A DNA stretch of 64,000 nucleotides, from NCBI RefSeq assembly GCF_024385575.1, contig NZ_JANFMV010000001.1:868001-932000 (forward strand), written 5' to 3'. The translations under genes and the position numbers were made by a program. A model generated the notes under the pieces. That model made no database searches. It saw nothing but the letters and a program-made list of their open reading frames with translations, and had not been told where the DNA came from. Positions within the stretch are counted from its first letter, which is position 1. Each line of letters opens with the position of its first letter. This document shows positions 45,802-54,298 of this stretch, piece after piece. This DNA comes from Rhizobium sp. NRK18 (GTDB taxonomy: Bacteria > Pseudomonadota > Alphaproteobacteria > Rhizobiales > Rhizobiaceae).

Positions 45802-46650
45802 TCAGCCGAAGCGCCGGATAATCTTGTAGAATAGAGCTGCCGGCAGAATTTTCTTGAGCATGATCCCCTGTTTGGCAGGAGTCGTCACCGGATAATGTGG
45901 GCGGGGACTGCGGGCGGTCAAGGCGTGACGCAGCACCGTGTAGACCGCGTCCGGTCCCAGTTTGTGCCGGTTCGGCGGGCCTTCGCCAGAAAGGCGGGCA
46001 AGCTGACGCCGATACTCGTCGCGGTGGACGGAATTTTCCATGTCGATCGTTTCGCGCAGCCTGGCGAGCGCATTGTCGACGAAGCGCGAGGCGATCGGCC
46101 CCGGCTCGATCAGGCTGACATGGATGCCGCTGCCGGCAAGTTCCATGGCGAGCGTGATGCTGAGCCCCTCCAGCGCGAATTTTGAGGCGTTGTAGGCACC
46201 GCGCCAGCGATAGGGAACGATGCCGAGAATGGAGGAGCACTGGACGATGCGGCCATGGCCCTGGTGGCGCATGAACGGGATGACGCGGCGCGTCAGCTCG
46301 TGCCAGCCGATGACGTTCGTTTCCAGCTGCAGGCGCAGGGCCTCGCTTGGCAGGTCCTCCACCGCGCCGACCTGGCCATAGGCGCCATTGTTGAAAAGAG
46401 CGTCGATCCGGCCGCCGGTTTTTCCCGTAACCTCTTCTACAAGTGCGGCAATCGAGGCGTGGTCGGTATAGTCCATGATCGCGGTTTCGATACCGTCCGC
46501 TTCAAGGCCTTCGCGGTCTTTCTCGCTCCGCACGGTGGCGAACACCCGCCAACCGTCCGCCATCAGCGCCCGTGCGCAAAATGCACCTATGCCGGATGAA
46601 CAGCCGGTGACAATGATGACGGGAGAGGACACGCTATGGGCGGTATTCAT
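45802..46650 (-). CDS. Short-chain dehydrogenase/reductase
   Basis: 282-aa classical SDR: cofactor motif TGCSSGIGA (12-20), NNGAYGQ (the NNAG-like strand), catalytic Ser in CSSILGIV and YNASK with catalytic Tyr and Lys. Substrate unknown. ATG 46650 is divergent from the BrkB gene with about 80 bp between. It precedes the HIG1 gene with 19 bp spacing. Confidence 0.92.
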   Translation of the reverse strand: MNTAHSVSSPVIIVTGCSSGIGAFCARALMADGWRVFATVRSEKDREGLEADGIETAIMDYTDHASIAALVEEVTGKTGGRIDALFNNGAYGQVGAVEDLPSEALRLQLETNVIGWHELTRRVIPFMRHQGHGRIVQCSSILGIVPYRWRGAYNASKFALEGLSITLAMELAGSGIHVSLIEPGPIASRFVDNALARLRETIDMENSVHRDEYRRQLARLSGEGPPNRHKLGPDAVYTVLRHALTARSPRPHYPVTTPAKQGIMLKKILPAALFYKIIRRFG

Positions 46651-46731
46651 TCATCGATTCCTGTACAAGTGAGGAAGCTTTCCCATATTCAGGAAGACGA
46701 TACAATCACCGGAGGCATCGGCAGCAGGCGA

Positions 46732-47640
46732 ATGATTTCGAAAATCAAGGTGTTATATCGGGTCACGGTGGATGCGGTGTTCCACTTCATCGACGATGAC
46801 GGGTTCGCAATGGCCAGTCACGTCGCGCTGTCGACACTGCTTGCGGTTTTTCCGTTCCTGATCTTCGGCACCACGCTGGCGAGTTTTCTCGGCGCCAATC
46901 GTTTTTCCGAGACGGCCGTGCATCTGATATTCGATACCTGGCCGGCGGCGATCGCCGAGCCGATCTCCAAGCAGGTGACGGAGGTTCTGACCGAACAGCG
47001 CGGCGGCCTGCTGACAATTTCGGTGCTGGCGGCGGCCTATTTCTCGTCGAACGGCGTCGAGGCACTCAGGGTCTCCCTGAACCGCGCCTATCGCGTCAGC
47101 GAGAACCGCCACTGGTACACGACCCGTCTCTTGAGCCTCGGCTATATCCTGCTTGCCGTCGTCGTGTTGGCGATCGCCAGTACGCTGCTGGTCGCCGTTC
47201 CGATCGCCCTGCAATTCGCCGAGACGCAATTTCCCTGGCTCTCCGGCCCGCTGACGGCCGTCTCCAACTGGCGCATCTATACGACGCTCGTCGTGCTGCT
47301 GCTCGGGCTGATCTGCGTGCACCTCTGGCTTCCGGCCGGACGGCGCAAGATCGTTGACGTCATTCCCGGCATTCTTCTGACGATGCTGTTCTGGGCCGGC
47401 GGCGGGTTGCTGTTCGCGCTCTATCTCTCGACCTTCGCCAACTACACCGCGACCTATGCCGGTCTCGCCTCGGTGATGGTCGTCCTGATCTTCCTTAACA
47501 TCGTCAGCGTCATCTTCATCATCGGCGCCGAATTCAACGCCGCCATGATGAAGTTTGAAGTCCTGAGCAAATATGGCGGGCGCGGCTACAAGGAGCGCGC
47601 CGCCCTAAAGGCCGAGCAGGCGTCGGATTCCAGCGGGTGA
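46732..47640 (+). CDS. YihY/BrkB-family inner-membrane protein
   Basis: 302-aa protein with six predicted helices. Family motifs visible are FIDDDGFAMASHVALSTLLAVFPFLIF near the N-terminus and YYSSNG-like AYFSSNGVEALRVSLNRAY; the function is unknown and the earlier name ribonuclease BN is incorrect. ATG 46732 is the family start; an open frame extends upstream to 46636. Its 3' end overlaps that of the convergent gluQ gene by 36 bp. Confidence 0.9.
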   Translation: MISKIKVLYRVTVDAVFHFIDDDGFAMASHVALSTLLAVFPFLIFGTTLASFLGANRFSETAVHLIFDTWPAAIAEPISKQVTEVLTEQRGGLLTISVLAAAYFSSNGVEALRVSLNRAYRVSENRHWYTTRLLSLGYILLAVVVLAIASTLLVAVPIALQFAETQFPWLSGPLTAVSNWRIYTTLVVLLLGLICVHLWLPAGRRKIVDVIPGILLTMLFWAGGGLLFALYLSTFANYTATYAGLASVMVVLIFLNIVSVIFIIGAEFNAAMMKFEVLSKYGGRGYKERAALKAEQASDSSG

Positions 47641-48483
47641 CTGGCCTGCTGCGCGCAGCGCCGACAGCGCCGTATCGCCCTGGCTTTTGGAGAGCTTGCG
47701 TCCGTCGCCATCCGTGACCAGGCGATGGTGATGATAGACCGGCTGCGGCAGCGCCAGCAGCTCCTGCAGCAGCCGGTGGATCGAGGTCGCGTGAAACAGA
47801 TCGAGGCCCCGCACGACATGGGTGACGCCCTGAAGCGCATCGTCGAGGACGACCGAAAGGTGATAGCTCGACGGCGCGTCCGAGCGCGAGAGCACGATGT
47901 CGCCCCAGGCAGCGGGATCCGCCGTCATCTGGCCGCGTTCGCCGTCGCCGGTCTCGATCCAGCCTAATGGTGCGTCGATCGCGGCGAGGGCCTTGTTCGT
48001 GTCGAGCCGCCATGTGTGCTTGATGCCGGCTGCGAGAAGTCGCTCCCTCTCATCCGGCGGGCGCTTCCTGTCGAAATCCGGATAAAGCGGTGCGCCGTCC
48101 GGGTCGCGGGGCCACGTCTCGCCTCTGCTTTCGGCCTTGGCGACCTCCGCCTTCACCTCGCCGCGCGTCATGAAGGCCGGATAGGCGAGGCCGCGGTCGA
48201 TCAGGGACTGGAGCGCCTGCCGGTATTCGTCGAAATGCTCGGATTGCCGTCGCGGCGGTTTTTCGTAGGGAAAGCCCAGCCAGTCGAGATCCTCGAGCAT
48301 GGCGGCTTCCAGCGCCGGCGTGCAGCGGGAAAGGTCGATGTCCTCGATCCTAAGCAGCAGCCGGCCACCGGCCGCTTGCGCCATGTCGCGATTGATCAGG
48401 GCGGACAGCGCGTGTCCGAGATGGAGCGCGCCATTCGGACTTGGGGCGAAGCGGAAAACGGGTTGCCGGTCATCGGTCTGCAT
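47605..48483 (-). CDS. gluQ: Glutamyl-Q tRNA(Asp) synthetase (GluQRS)
   Basis: Activates glutamate and attaches it to queuosine-34 of tRNA-Asp. The 292-aa protein has the catalytic core of a GlxRS without the anticodon-binding domain: FRFAPSPNG with HLGHA (HIGH motif) and KLSKS (KMSKS-like). The Cys-x-Cys zinc pair seen in the E. coli enzyme is replaced (YPAFMTRGEV), so the zinc site is absent. ATG 48483 is the family start. It belongs functionally with the yhhQ transporter. Confidence 0.93.
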   Translation of the reverse strand: MQTDDRQPVFRFAPSPNGALHLGHALSALINRDMAQAAGGRLLLRIEDIDLSRCTPALEAAMLEDLDWLGFPYEKPPRRQSEHFDEYRQALQSLIDRGLAYPAFMTRGEVKAEVAKAESRGETWPRDPDGAPLYPDFDRKRPPDERERLLAAGIKHTWRLDTNKALAAIDAPLGWIETGDGERGQMTADPAAWGDIVLSRSDAPSSYHLSVVLDDALQGVTHVVRGLDLFHATSIHRLLQELLALPQPVYHHHRLVTDGDGRKLSKSQGDTALSALRAAGQSPAGIRRLLGL

Positions 48484-48534
48484 GATTTCTTCTGCCACGA
48501 CTGTTTCGGACGCTCCAAGGAAAAAGCACCGCGC

Positions 48535-49182
48535 ATGCACATCATTCGTTCAGAGGCGGATATCCGCCGTGGCCTCGACGCACTGGCTGCCGCCGATGCG
48601 CGCCTCGCGCCGGTGATCGCCGCCTGCGACGGTACGGTGCCGCTGAGGCTGCAGCCGGCGGGCTATGCCGGGATTGCCCATATCGTCGTTTCGCAGATGG
48701 TGTCGCGGGCGAGCGCCCACGCCATCTGGGGGCGCATGGTCTCGGCACTGGGAGAGGTATCCGCCGACACCTATCTCGCAGCCGATCCGACCGTCATTGC
48801 CGGCTTCGGACTGTCGCGGGCCAAGGAAACGACCCTGAGGCGGATTGCCGCGGCAGTGGCCGATGCGGCGCTCGATCTCGACGCCGTGCCGAAATTGCCG
48901 GCGGGCGAAGCCATGGCGCAGCTGACCTCGGTCAAGGGGATCGGTCCCTGGACGGCGGAGATCTATCTGATGTTCTGCGGCGGCCATCCGGACATCTTTC
49001 CGGTCGGCGATGTGGCGTTGCGGGCAGCCGCCGGCGACCTGTTCTTCAAGGGCGAGCGGCCGGACGAGAAGGTAACAAGGGCGGTGGCGACCGCCTGGGC
49101 GCCATGGCGGTCCGTTGCCGCGCGGCTCCTGTGGGCGGACTATGCGCGGCGCCGCCAGAGGGAAGCGCTTCCCGTTACGTGA
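48535..49182 (+). CDS. DNA-3-methyladenine glycosylase-like (AlkA/HhH-GPD)
   Basis: 215-aa helix-hairpin-helix DNA glycosylase. The HhH motif is LTSVKGIGPWTAEIYLMF (about 123-140), followed by the catalytic Asp in FPVGDVALR (about 152-160). It removes alkylated bases in base excision repair. The N-terminal TBP-like domain of AlkA is absent, which is normal for this shorter subfamily. It is divergent from gluQ with 51 bp between start codons. Confidence 0.93.
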   Translation: MHIIRSEADIRRGLDALAAADARLAPVIAACDGTVPLRLQPAGYAGIAHIVVSQMVSRASAHAIWGRMVSALGEVSADTYLAADPTVIAGFGLSRAKETTLRRIAAAVADAALDLDAVPKLPAGEAMAQLTSVKGIGPWTAEIYLMFCGGHPDIFPVGDVALRAAAGDLFFKGERPDEKVTRAVATAWAPWRSVAARLLWADYARRRQREALPVT

Positions 49183-49311
49183 CCCGGATCGGCAACACTG
49201 TCGGCACGGTTCTGCGGAAAGCATTGGCCGTTTGTTATTTAGGCTTCACATAGCTGTAATAACACGCCTAATATCGTTCTTGCGAATGCCGAATCGATCA
49301 GGAGTGCTCAC

Positions 49312-49869
49312 TTGACGATTGCAGTGTCACCACAGGCTTTGCCGGCTCTAGTCTTGAATGCCGACTACAGGCCACTGAGTTATTATCCCTTGTCGCTATG
49401 GTCCTGGCAGGACGCGATCAAGGCCGTTTTCCTAGACCGAGTGAACATCGTCGCCGAGTACGAACACTCCGTTTCCTCGCCAAGCTTCTCGATGAGATTG
49501 CCGAGCGTGGTCTGCCTCAAGACCTACGTCCAGCCGTCGCGCAACCCGGCCTTTACCCGCTTCAACGTCTTTCTTCGCGACCGCTTCCAGTGCCAGTATT
49601 GCGGTTCGCACGAGGACCTGACCTTCGATCATGTCATTCCCCGCTCTCATGGCGGCGAAACGACGTGGGAAAACGTCGTGGCGGCCTGCTCTCCCTGCAA
49701 TCTCAGGAAGGGCAACAAGATGCCGAAGCAGGCGGGCATGATCCCGATCCAGAAGCCTTACCGGCCCTCGGTCGCAGACCTACACAACAACGGCCGGCTG
49801 TTTCCGCCAAACTATCTGCACGAAAGCTGGATGGACTATCTCTACTGGGATTCCGAGCTGCAGCCTTAA
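49312..49869 (+). CDS. HNH endonuclease
   Basis: 185-aa protein with an HNH nuclease domain at the C-terminal half: zinc-type CQYC (94-97) and CSPC (126-129), DHVIP with catalytic His107, and the Asn121 helix. The N-terminal 85 residues are conserved in alphaproteobacteria but carry no known motif. TTG 49312 with AGGAG 8 bases upstream is the only good start. Restriction or phage context is absent, so it is likely a housekeeping nuclease of unknown role. Confidence 0.92.
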   Translation: MTIAVSPQALPALVLNADYRPLSYYPLSLWSWQDAIKAVFLDRVNIVAEYEHSVSSPSFSMRLPSVVCLKTYVQPSRNPAFTRFNVFLRDRFQCQYCGSHEDLTFDHVIPRSHGGETTWENVVAACSPCNLRKGNKMPKQAGMIPIQKPYRPSVADLHNNGRLFPPNYLHESWMDYLYWDSELQP

Positions 49870-49877
49870 GCGATTGC

Positions 49878-50381
49878 TCAGGCTGTCTTGCGGAAGCCGA
49901 TGAAGGCGATGGCGGCGAGCACCAGGCTGGTGACGACGTTCATGTTCGCCATCGACAGGCCCATGATGCGGAGCGCTGCGACCGTGCAGGACGGACCATG
50001 CTCCGAGCCGATCTGGGCGAGGAGGTCGGACGCGCTGCCGGTCACGCTGGCGCCACCCGCCGAGCAACTTGCCGGTCCTTCCCAGAAGCCCCATTCAACG
50101 CCGGAGTGATAGACGCCGAGACCGGCGCCGACGAGCATCATGATCGCGAGGAGGAGCAGGAGGCCGCGGGTCAGCGAGACCGGCAGCCGGAAGACAGCGG
50201 CAAGAATGGCCAGCACCCCGAGCGGAATGCCGTAATAATAGGGCTGGCGCTGGATCAGGCAGAGATGGCAGGGAATGTAGCCGCCGATATACTGGAAGGC
50301 GAGCGCCGAACCGATGACGGCCACCATGCCGGCGGTCAGCAGGGCTGCGGAGGATTTCAGGGTCAGCTTGTCGGCCATCAT
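49878..50381 (-). CDS. DsbB-family disulfide bond formation protein
   Basis: 167-aa inner-membrane protein with four helices, oxidising the periplasmic DsbA with quinone. The first Cys pair is CHLC in the loop after helix 1, and a second pair is seen as PASCSAGG and GPSC. ATG 50381 or 50378 are both possible; an ATG 27 bases upstream overlaps the yqaA-like gene. It lies immediately downstream of that gene on the same strand. Confidence 0.88.
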   Translation of the reverse strand: MMADKLTLKSSAALLTAGMVAVIGSALAFQYIGGYIPCHLCLIQRQPYYYGIPLGVLAILAAVFRLPVSLTRGLLLLLAIMMLVGAGLGVYHSGVEWGFWEGPASCSAGGASVTGSASDLLAQIGSEHGPSCTVAALRIMGLSMANMNVVTSLVLAAIAFIGFRKTA

Positions 50382-50397
50382 CGTTTCGATCGTCCGT

Positions 50398-50979
50398 TCA
50401 GAATACAAATTTTACCAGATAGAAGCCGCCGAACAACAGCACGACGAAAACCGTGAAGAGGATGCCGAGATATTTCTCGATGAACAGGCGGATCGGCTCC
50501 CCGAAGCGGCTGAGCAGCCAGGCGACGAGGAAGAAGCGGGCGGCGCGGCCGATGATGCTGACGATCGTGAAAACCAAGAAATTGAGGCCGGTGGCGCCGG
50601 AAAAGATCGTCAGAACCTTGTAGGGGAACGGCGTGACCGCAGCAAACAGCACGCCCCAGCCGCCCCAGGTGTTGTACCAATCGGCGATCTGATCGAAGGA
50701 GTTCTCCTTGCCGTAGAAGGCAAGGATCGGCTTGCCGATGCTTTCGAACAGAAACATGCCGATCGCATAGCCGAGGAAGGCGCCCAGAACGGAGCCCAGG
50801 GTGCAGATGATGGCAAGCCTCACCCAGCGCTGCGGCCTCGCAAGCGTCAGCGGGATCAGCAGGACATCCGGCGGGATCGGGAAGACGGAACTTTCGACGA
50901 AGGAAACGCCGAACAGCGCCTTTTCCGCATGCTTCGTCGCGGACAGCGACATGGTCCAATCATAGAGGCGTCTGAGCAT
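50398..50979 (-). CDS. YqaA-family SNARE-associated (DedA-like) membrane protein
   Basis: 193-aa inner-membrane protein of the VTT/DedA superfamily. SFVESSVFPIPPDVLLIPL carries the family E-x(n)-P-x-P-D loop and GWGVLFAAVTPFPYKVLTIFSG the second re-entrant half with an essential Pro/Lys. DedA relatives translocate undecaprenyl phosphate or phospholipids; YqaA itself is less studied. Confidence 0.9.
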   Translation of the reverse strand: MLRRLYDWTMSLSATKHAEKALFGVSFVESSVFPIPPDVLLIPLTLARPQRWVRLAIICTLGSVLGAFLGYAIGMFLFESIGKPILAFYGKENSFDQIADWYNTWGGWGVLFAAVTPFPYKVLTIFSGATGLNFLVFTIVSIIGRAARFFLVAWLLSRFGEPIRLFIEKYLGILFTVFVVLLFGGFYLVKFVF

Positions 50980-51106
50980 CGGCGTCCTTCTTGCAAGATC
51001 GAAGACCTTTTAGGGGGAGCCGGGAAGCCTGTAAATCGGCCTTTTTCGCTCGCTCCTGCTTTTCTCAAAAACTTTTCGTGAGCGCGGGAATTTGCAAAAA
51101 TCACGG

Positions 51107-51134
51107 TTGACCCGGCCCTCGGCGTTCGTATAGT
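51107..51134 (+). promoter_or_regulatory. Promoter of tRNA-Leu
   Basis: TTGACC (51107-51112) is 16 bases from TATAGT (51129-51134), a strong match to the housekeeping consensus, about 35 bases upstream of the mature tRNA. Confidence 0.7.
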
Positions 51135-51168
51135 CCCGCTGACTTCCGCTTCGACCACGAAGCCGGAT

Positions 51169-51253
51169 GCCCCATTGGCGGAATTGGTAGACGCGCTCGA
51201 CTCAAAATCGAGTTCCGAAAGGAGTGCTGGTTCGACCCCGGCATGGGGCACCA
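51169..51253 (+). tRNA. tRNA-Leu (anticodon CAA)
   Basis: 85 bases with GCCCCAT/ATGGGGC acceptor stem, anticodon stem CTCGA/TCGAG with loop CTCAAAA (anticodon CAA, codon TTG), a long variable arm TTCCGAAAGGAGT that marks it as class II, T loop TTCGACC, and encoded CCA at 51251-51253. Confidence 0.97.
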
Positions 51254-51333
51254 CCCTTCTTGCGTTCACGCTTTTTTCTTGTTCATCGTTGCCGCGAAGT
51301 GCTATTGCGGTGCAGCATTCTGGAACGCTGCCG

Positions 51334-52980
51334 ATGAAATTGCCGCCCCGCAACAGCTATGACGACCTGATCCGTGACTTCGTCTGGGATATCCCGGCCG
51401 AGTTCAACATGGGGCGGGCGATCAGCGATGACTGGGCCGAGCGCGAGCCCGAGCGGATCTGCCTTCAGCATTTTTCGCCGGACGGCCATCATCTGTCGAT
51501 GACCTATGGCGAGCTTTCCGGGCAGTCGAACCGCTTCGCAAACGCGCTGCGGGGCCTTGGCGTCGCACAGGGTCACCGGGTGGCGCTGCTTTTGCCGCAG
51601 AGCTTCGAGACGGTCGTCGCGCATGCGGCGATCTACAAGCTCGGCGCCATCGCGCTGCCGCTGGCGCTGCTCTTCGGCGCCGAGGCGCTTGAATATCGCC
51701 TCGCCTTTGCCGGCGCATCGGTTGTCGTCACCAACGACTTCGGCTTTTCGCGGCTGAAGGACATCCGCCAGCGGCTGCCCGATCTCCGGGAGATCATCCT
51801 GACCGGCGCGGCGGCCAGTGAAGGCGCGCATCTCTTCGGCGATCTCGTCGCGTCCCAGCCGGCACAATTTGAAGTGCCGAGGACGGGGCCGGACGATCCG
51901 GCGCTGATGATCTTTACCTCCGGCACGACCGGCGCGCCGAAGGGCGCGCTGCATGGGCACCGTGTGCTCGCCGGGCATATTCCCGGCATCCAGTTTGCCC
52001 ATCATTTCCTGCCGCAGCCTGGCGACCGCATGTGGACGCCGTCCGACTGGGCCTGGGCCGGTGGCCTGCTGAACGCGCTGATGCCGTGCCTGATGCTCGG
52101 CGTTCCGGTCGTTTCGTCGCCGGCGCAGAAGTTCGATCCGGACACGGCCTATCGCATCATGGCGGAAATGAAAGTCCGCAACGCCTTCATTCCGCCGACG
52201 GCCTTGCGCCTCCTGAAGTCAGTCGAGGCGCCGCTCGAAAAATATGATCTGCAATTGCGGACGATCGGCTCGGCGGGCGAAAGCCTCGGGCGGGAAACCT
52301 ATGAATGGGCGAAACGCGTGCTCGGCATCACCGTCAACGAATTCTACGGCCAGACGGAGTGCAATTTCGTGATCTCCTCGGCGGCGGAGCTGGGTGTGAC
52401 GCGCGCCGGCCCGATCGGCCGGGCGGTGCCGGGTCATCGCGTGGCGGTGATCAACGACGAGGGGCATGAAGTCCCCGCCGGAGCCATCGGGCAGATCGCG
52501 GTCAAGCGGCCCGATCCGGTGATGTTCCTCGGCTACTGGAACGACGAGACTGCGACGCGTGAGAAATTCATCGGCGACTGGATGCTGACAGGCGACCAGG
52601 GACGCATGGACCGTGACGGCTATATCGAATTCTTCGGGCGCAACGACGATGTCATCACCTCCTCGGGCTACCGCATAGGGCCGAGCGAGATCGAGGACTG
52701 CCTCAGCGGGCATCCGGCCGTCAGGCTATCAGCCGTCGTCGGCAAGCCGGATGCGGTCAGGACGGAAATCGTCAAGGCCTATGTGGTGCTGCGGGATGGT
52801 TATGCGCCGGACGAGGCGCTTGAAACCGAGCTTCGCGACTGGGTCAAGCAGCGTCTGTCCATGCATGAATACCCGCGTGAGGTCGCCTTTGTCGACGAGC
52901 TGCCGATGACGACGACCGGCAAGATCATCCGCCGGCTGTTACGCGATCAGGCGGCGGTCGAGGGCCAAGCGGCGGAATAA
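51334..52980 (+). CDS. AMP-dependent acyl-CoA synthetase
   Basis: 548-aa ANL-family ligase that activates a carboxylic acid (probably a medium-chain or branched acid) to its CoA thioester. Visible: P-loop FTSGTTGAPKGALHG (about 195-209), A5 NEFYGQTECN, A7 TGDQGRMD, A8 GRNDDVITSSGYRIGPSEIE and A10 TTGKIIRR with the catalytic lysine. ATG 51334 is chosen; the frame continues upstream but passes through tRNA-Leu. Substrate is not predictable. Confidence 0.9.
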   Translation: MKLPPRNSYDDLIRDFVWDIPAEFNMGRAISDDWAEREPERICLQHFSPDGHHLSMTYGELSGQSNRFANALRGLGVAQGHRVALLLPQSFETVVAHAAIYKLGAIALPLALLFGAEALEYRLAFAGASVVVTNDFGFSRLKDIRQRLPDLREIILTGAAASEGAHLFGDLVASQPAQFEVPRTGPDDPALMIFTSGTTGAPKGALHGHRVLAGHIPGIQFAHHFLPQPGDRMWTPSDWAWAGGLLNALMPCLMLGVPVVSSPAQKFDPDTAYRIMAEMKVRNAFIPPTALRLLKSVEAPLEKYDLQLRTIGSAGESLGRETYEWAKRVLGITVNEFYGQTECNFVISSAAELGVTRAGPIGRAVPGHRVAVINDEGHEVPAGAIGQIAVKRPDPVMFLGYWNDETATREKFIGDWMLTGDQGRMDRDGYIEFFGRNDDVITSSGYRIGPSEIEDCLSGHPAVRLSAVVGKPDAVRTEIVKAYVVLRDGYAPDEALETELRDWVKQRLSMHEYPREVAFVDELPMTTTGKIIRRLLRDQAAVEGQAAE

Positions 52981-53008
52981 CCGTCGGCCTCCTGGAAATT
53001 GCACCGGG

Positions 53009-54298
53009 CTATTCCGGATTGCGACCGCGGCGCGCCATCGACAGCAGCTTGTTCCTAATCATCTTGGCGACGTTGCGGGTGCTCGCATACATGTGCAGCT
53101 GGTTGGCCACCTGGCGCAGGTCGCGGTCGGCATTCGGTCTGAGGCCGATCAACAGCGTCCCCATCTCCTCACGCTCCAGCCACATCCGGCTCATGATCGG
53201 ATGGTCTGGCACCGCACAGGAATCCGTGCGTTCGATGTTGGCGTCGTCGAGATGCCATTCGGTCAGCCGCGCGACGAGAAGCTTGCCCGGAGAAAAGCGC
53301 GCCAGGCTTTCATCGTAGGCCGTCTTCCAGGTGTAGGCCTCGCCGGCCATGATGAAGACGATCATCGAGGCGATGGCCTTGCCGTCGAGGTCGAGCGTGT
53401 GAATACGCACGGCGTCGATCTCGGCGAGATTGGTGATCGCCTCGCGGAAGAACGCCGCGCCGTAGCGGTCGTTGGCCATTGCGGTGCGCTTACGACCCTT
53501 CCAGCCGCCGGCTTCGAGCGCCAGGAATTCCTCCATGCGCAGCCGAATGTCCTGTCGTTGACGGGAGACGGTGTAGGTGAGGTCTCCCATCTCTTCCAGC
53601 TTGCGCCATTGGCGCCGCATCTCGCGCAGGTGCGAGGCGCTGACGGAGCCCTGCAGATAGGTCTGGCCGTCCTCGTAGCTCTGCAGCATCGGGCGCAAGG
53701 ATTTTTCCGTCGCCTGTACCGGCAGGTTCCGGCCGATCGCGATCGTCTTCAACAGGCTGGCGATCGGGCTGTTCAGCCGCATCTCCGGGAGCACGAGCAC
53801 GCTTGGCAGACCGGCGAGCGGGGAGGAGAACGCCTCCAGCACATTGTCGAGGTTCTCGGCCGCATCCTCGGCGTCGACCAGCGGCGTGCCGAGCGGGCCA
53901 AAATGATTTGCCCAGGCGCGCATGATGGACGGGCCGATAGAAAAGCCGGGCTTCTCGATCGAGTAGGGCATCAGGAAGCGCAGTCGGCTGCGGCGCTCGT
54001 CATTGTCGCGCATGACGGCAAGGCGGATGACCTTGTCCTCCAGCCGCGGCATGGCCGGAACCAGGAAGCGCGCGGAGAAGAAGACGTTCGGCTCTGCCGA
54101 GCGGTTCGACAAGAAGTCCAGTTCGCTTTGAAGCTCATAGCCGACCGAGGCGGGGTAAAGGCACAGTTCGCGACCGGGACGGCCGACGGCAAGGCTGATG
54201 TCGGCTGCAGGTAGGGGTTCCACGTCCGCCTTTCTAGCCGAGGCCGGATAGACGAGATCGACGGGAGGCTGGTTCGTTGGGTTTTGGGTCGTAGGCAT
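53009..54298 (-). CDS. CelD/FemAB-like acyltransferase (GNAT superfamily, PF13480)
   Basis: 429-aa cytoplasmic protein with a duplicated GNAT-like fold. The C-terminal half carries the Acetyltransf_6 features: GWKGRKRTAM, FFREAITNLAEI and the SPGKLLVARLTEWHLDDANIERTDS segment. Relatives acylate surface polysaccharide. Start codon ATG 54298 overlaps the stop of the upstream flippase gene by one base (TAATG), so the pair is translationally coupled. Confidence 0.83.
   Translation of the reverse strand: MPTTQNPTNQPPVDLVYPASARKADVEPLPAADISLAVGRPGRELCLYPASVGYELQSELDFLSNRSAEPNVFFSARFLVPAMPRLEDKVIRLAVMRDNDERRSRLRFLMPYSIEKPGFSIGPSIMRAWANHFGPLGTPLVDAEDAAENLDNVLEAFSSPLAGLPSVLVLPEMRLNSPIASLLKTIAIGRNLPVQATEKSLRPMLQSYEDGQTYLQGSVSASHLREMRRQWRKLEEMGDLTYTVSRQRQDIRLRMEEFLALEAGGWKGRKRTAMANDRYGAAFFREAITNLAEIDAVRIHTLDLDGKAIASMIVFIMAGEAYTWKTAYDESLARFSPGKLLVARLTEWHLDDANIERTDSCAVPDHPIMSRMWLEREEMGTLLIGLRPNADRDLRQVANQLHMYASTRNVAKMIRNKLLSMARRGRNPE

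Noticed and set aside
51175..51333. Extended start of the acyl-CoA synthetase gene
   Set aside because: The frame passes through tRNA-Leu; the peptide MAELVDALDSKSS is a translation of the tRNA, a well-known artefact.
53093..54214. Long plus-strand frame opposite the CelD-like gene
   Set aside because: Antisense shadow caused by high G+C; codon and residue composition (Arg/His/Gln-rich) does not resemble a protein.
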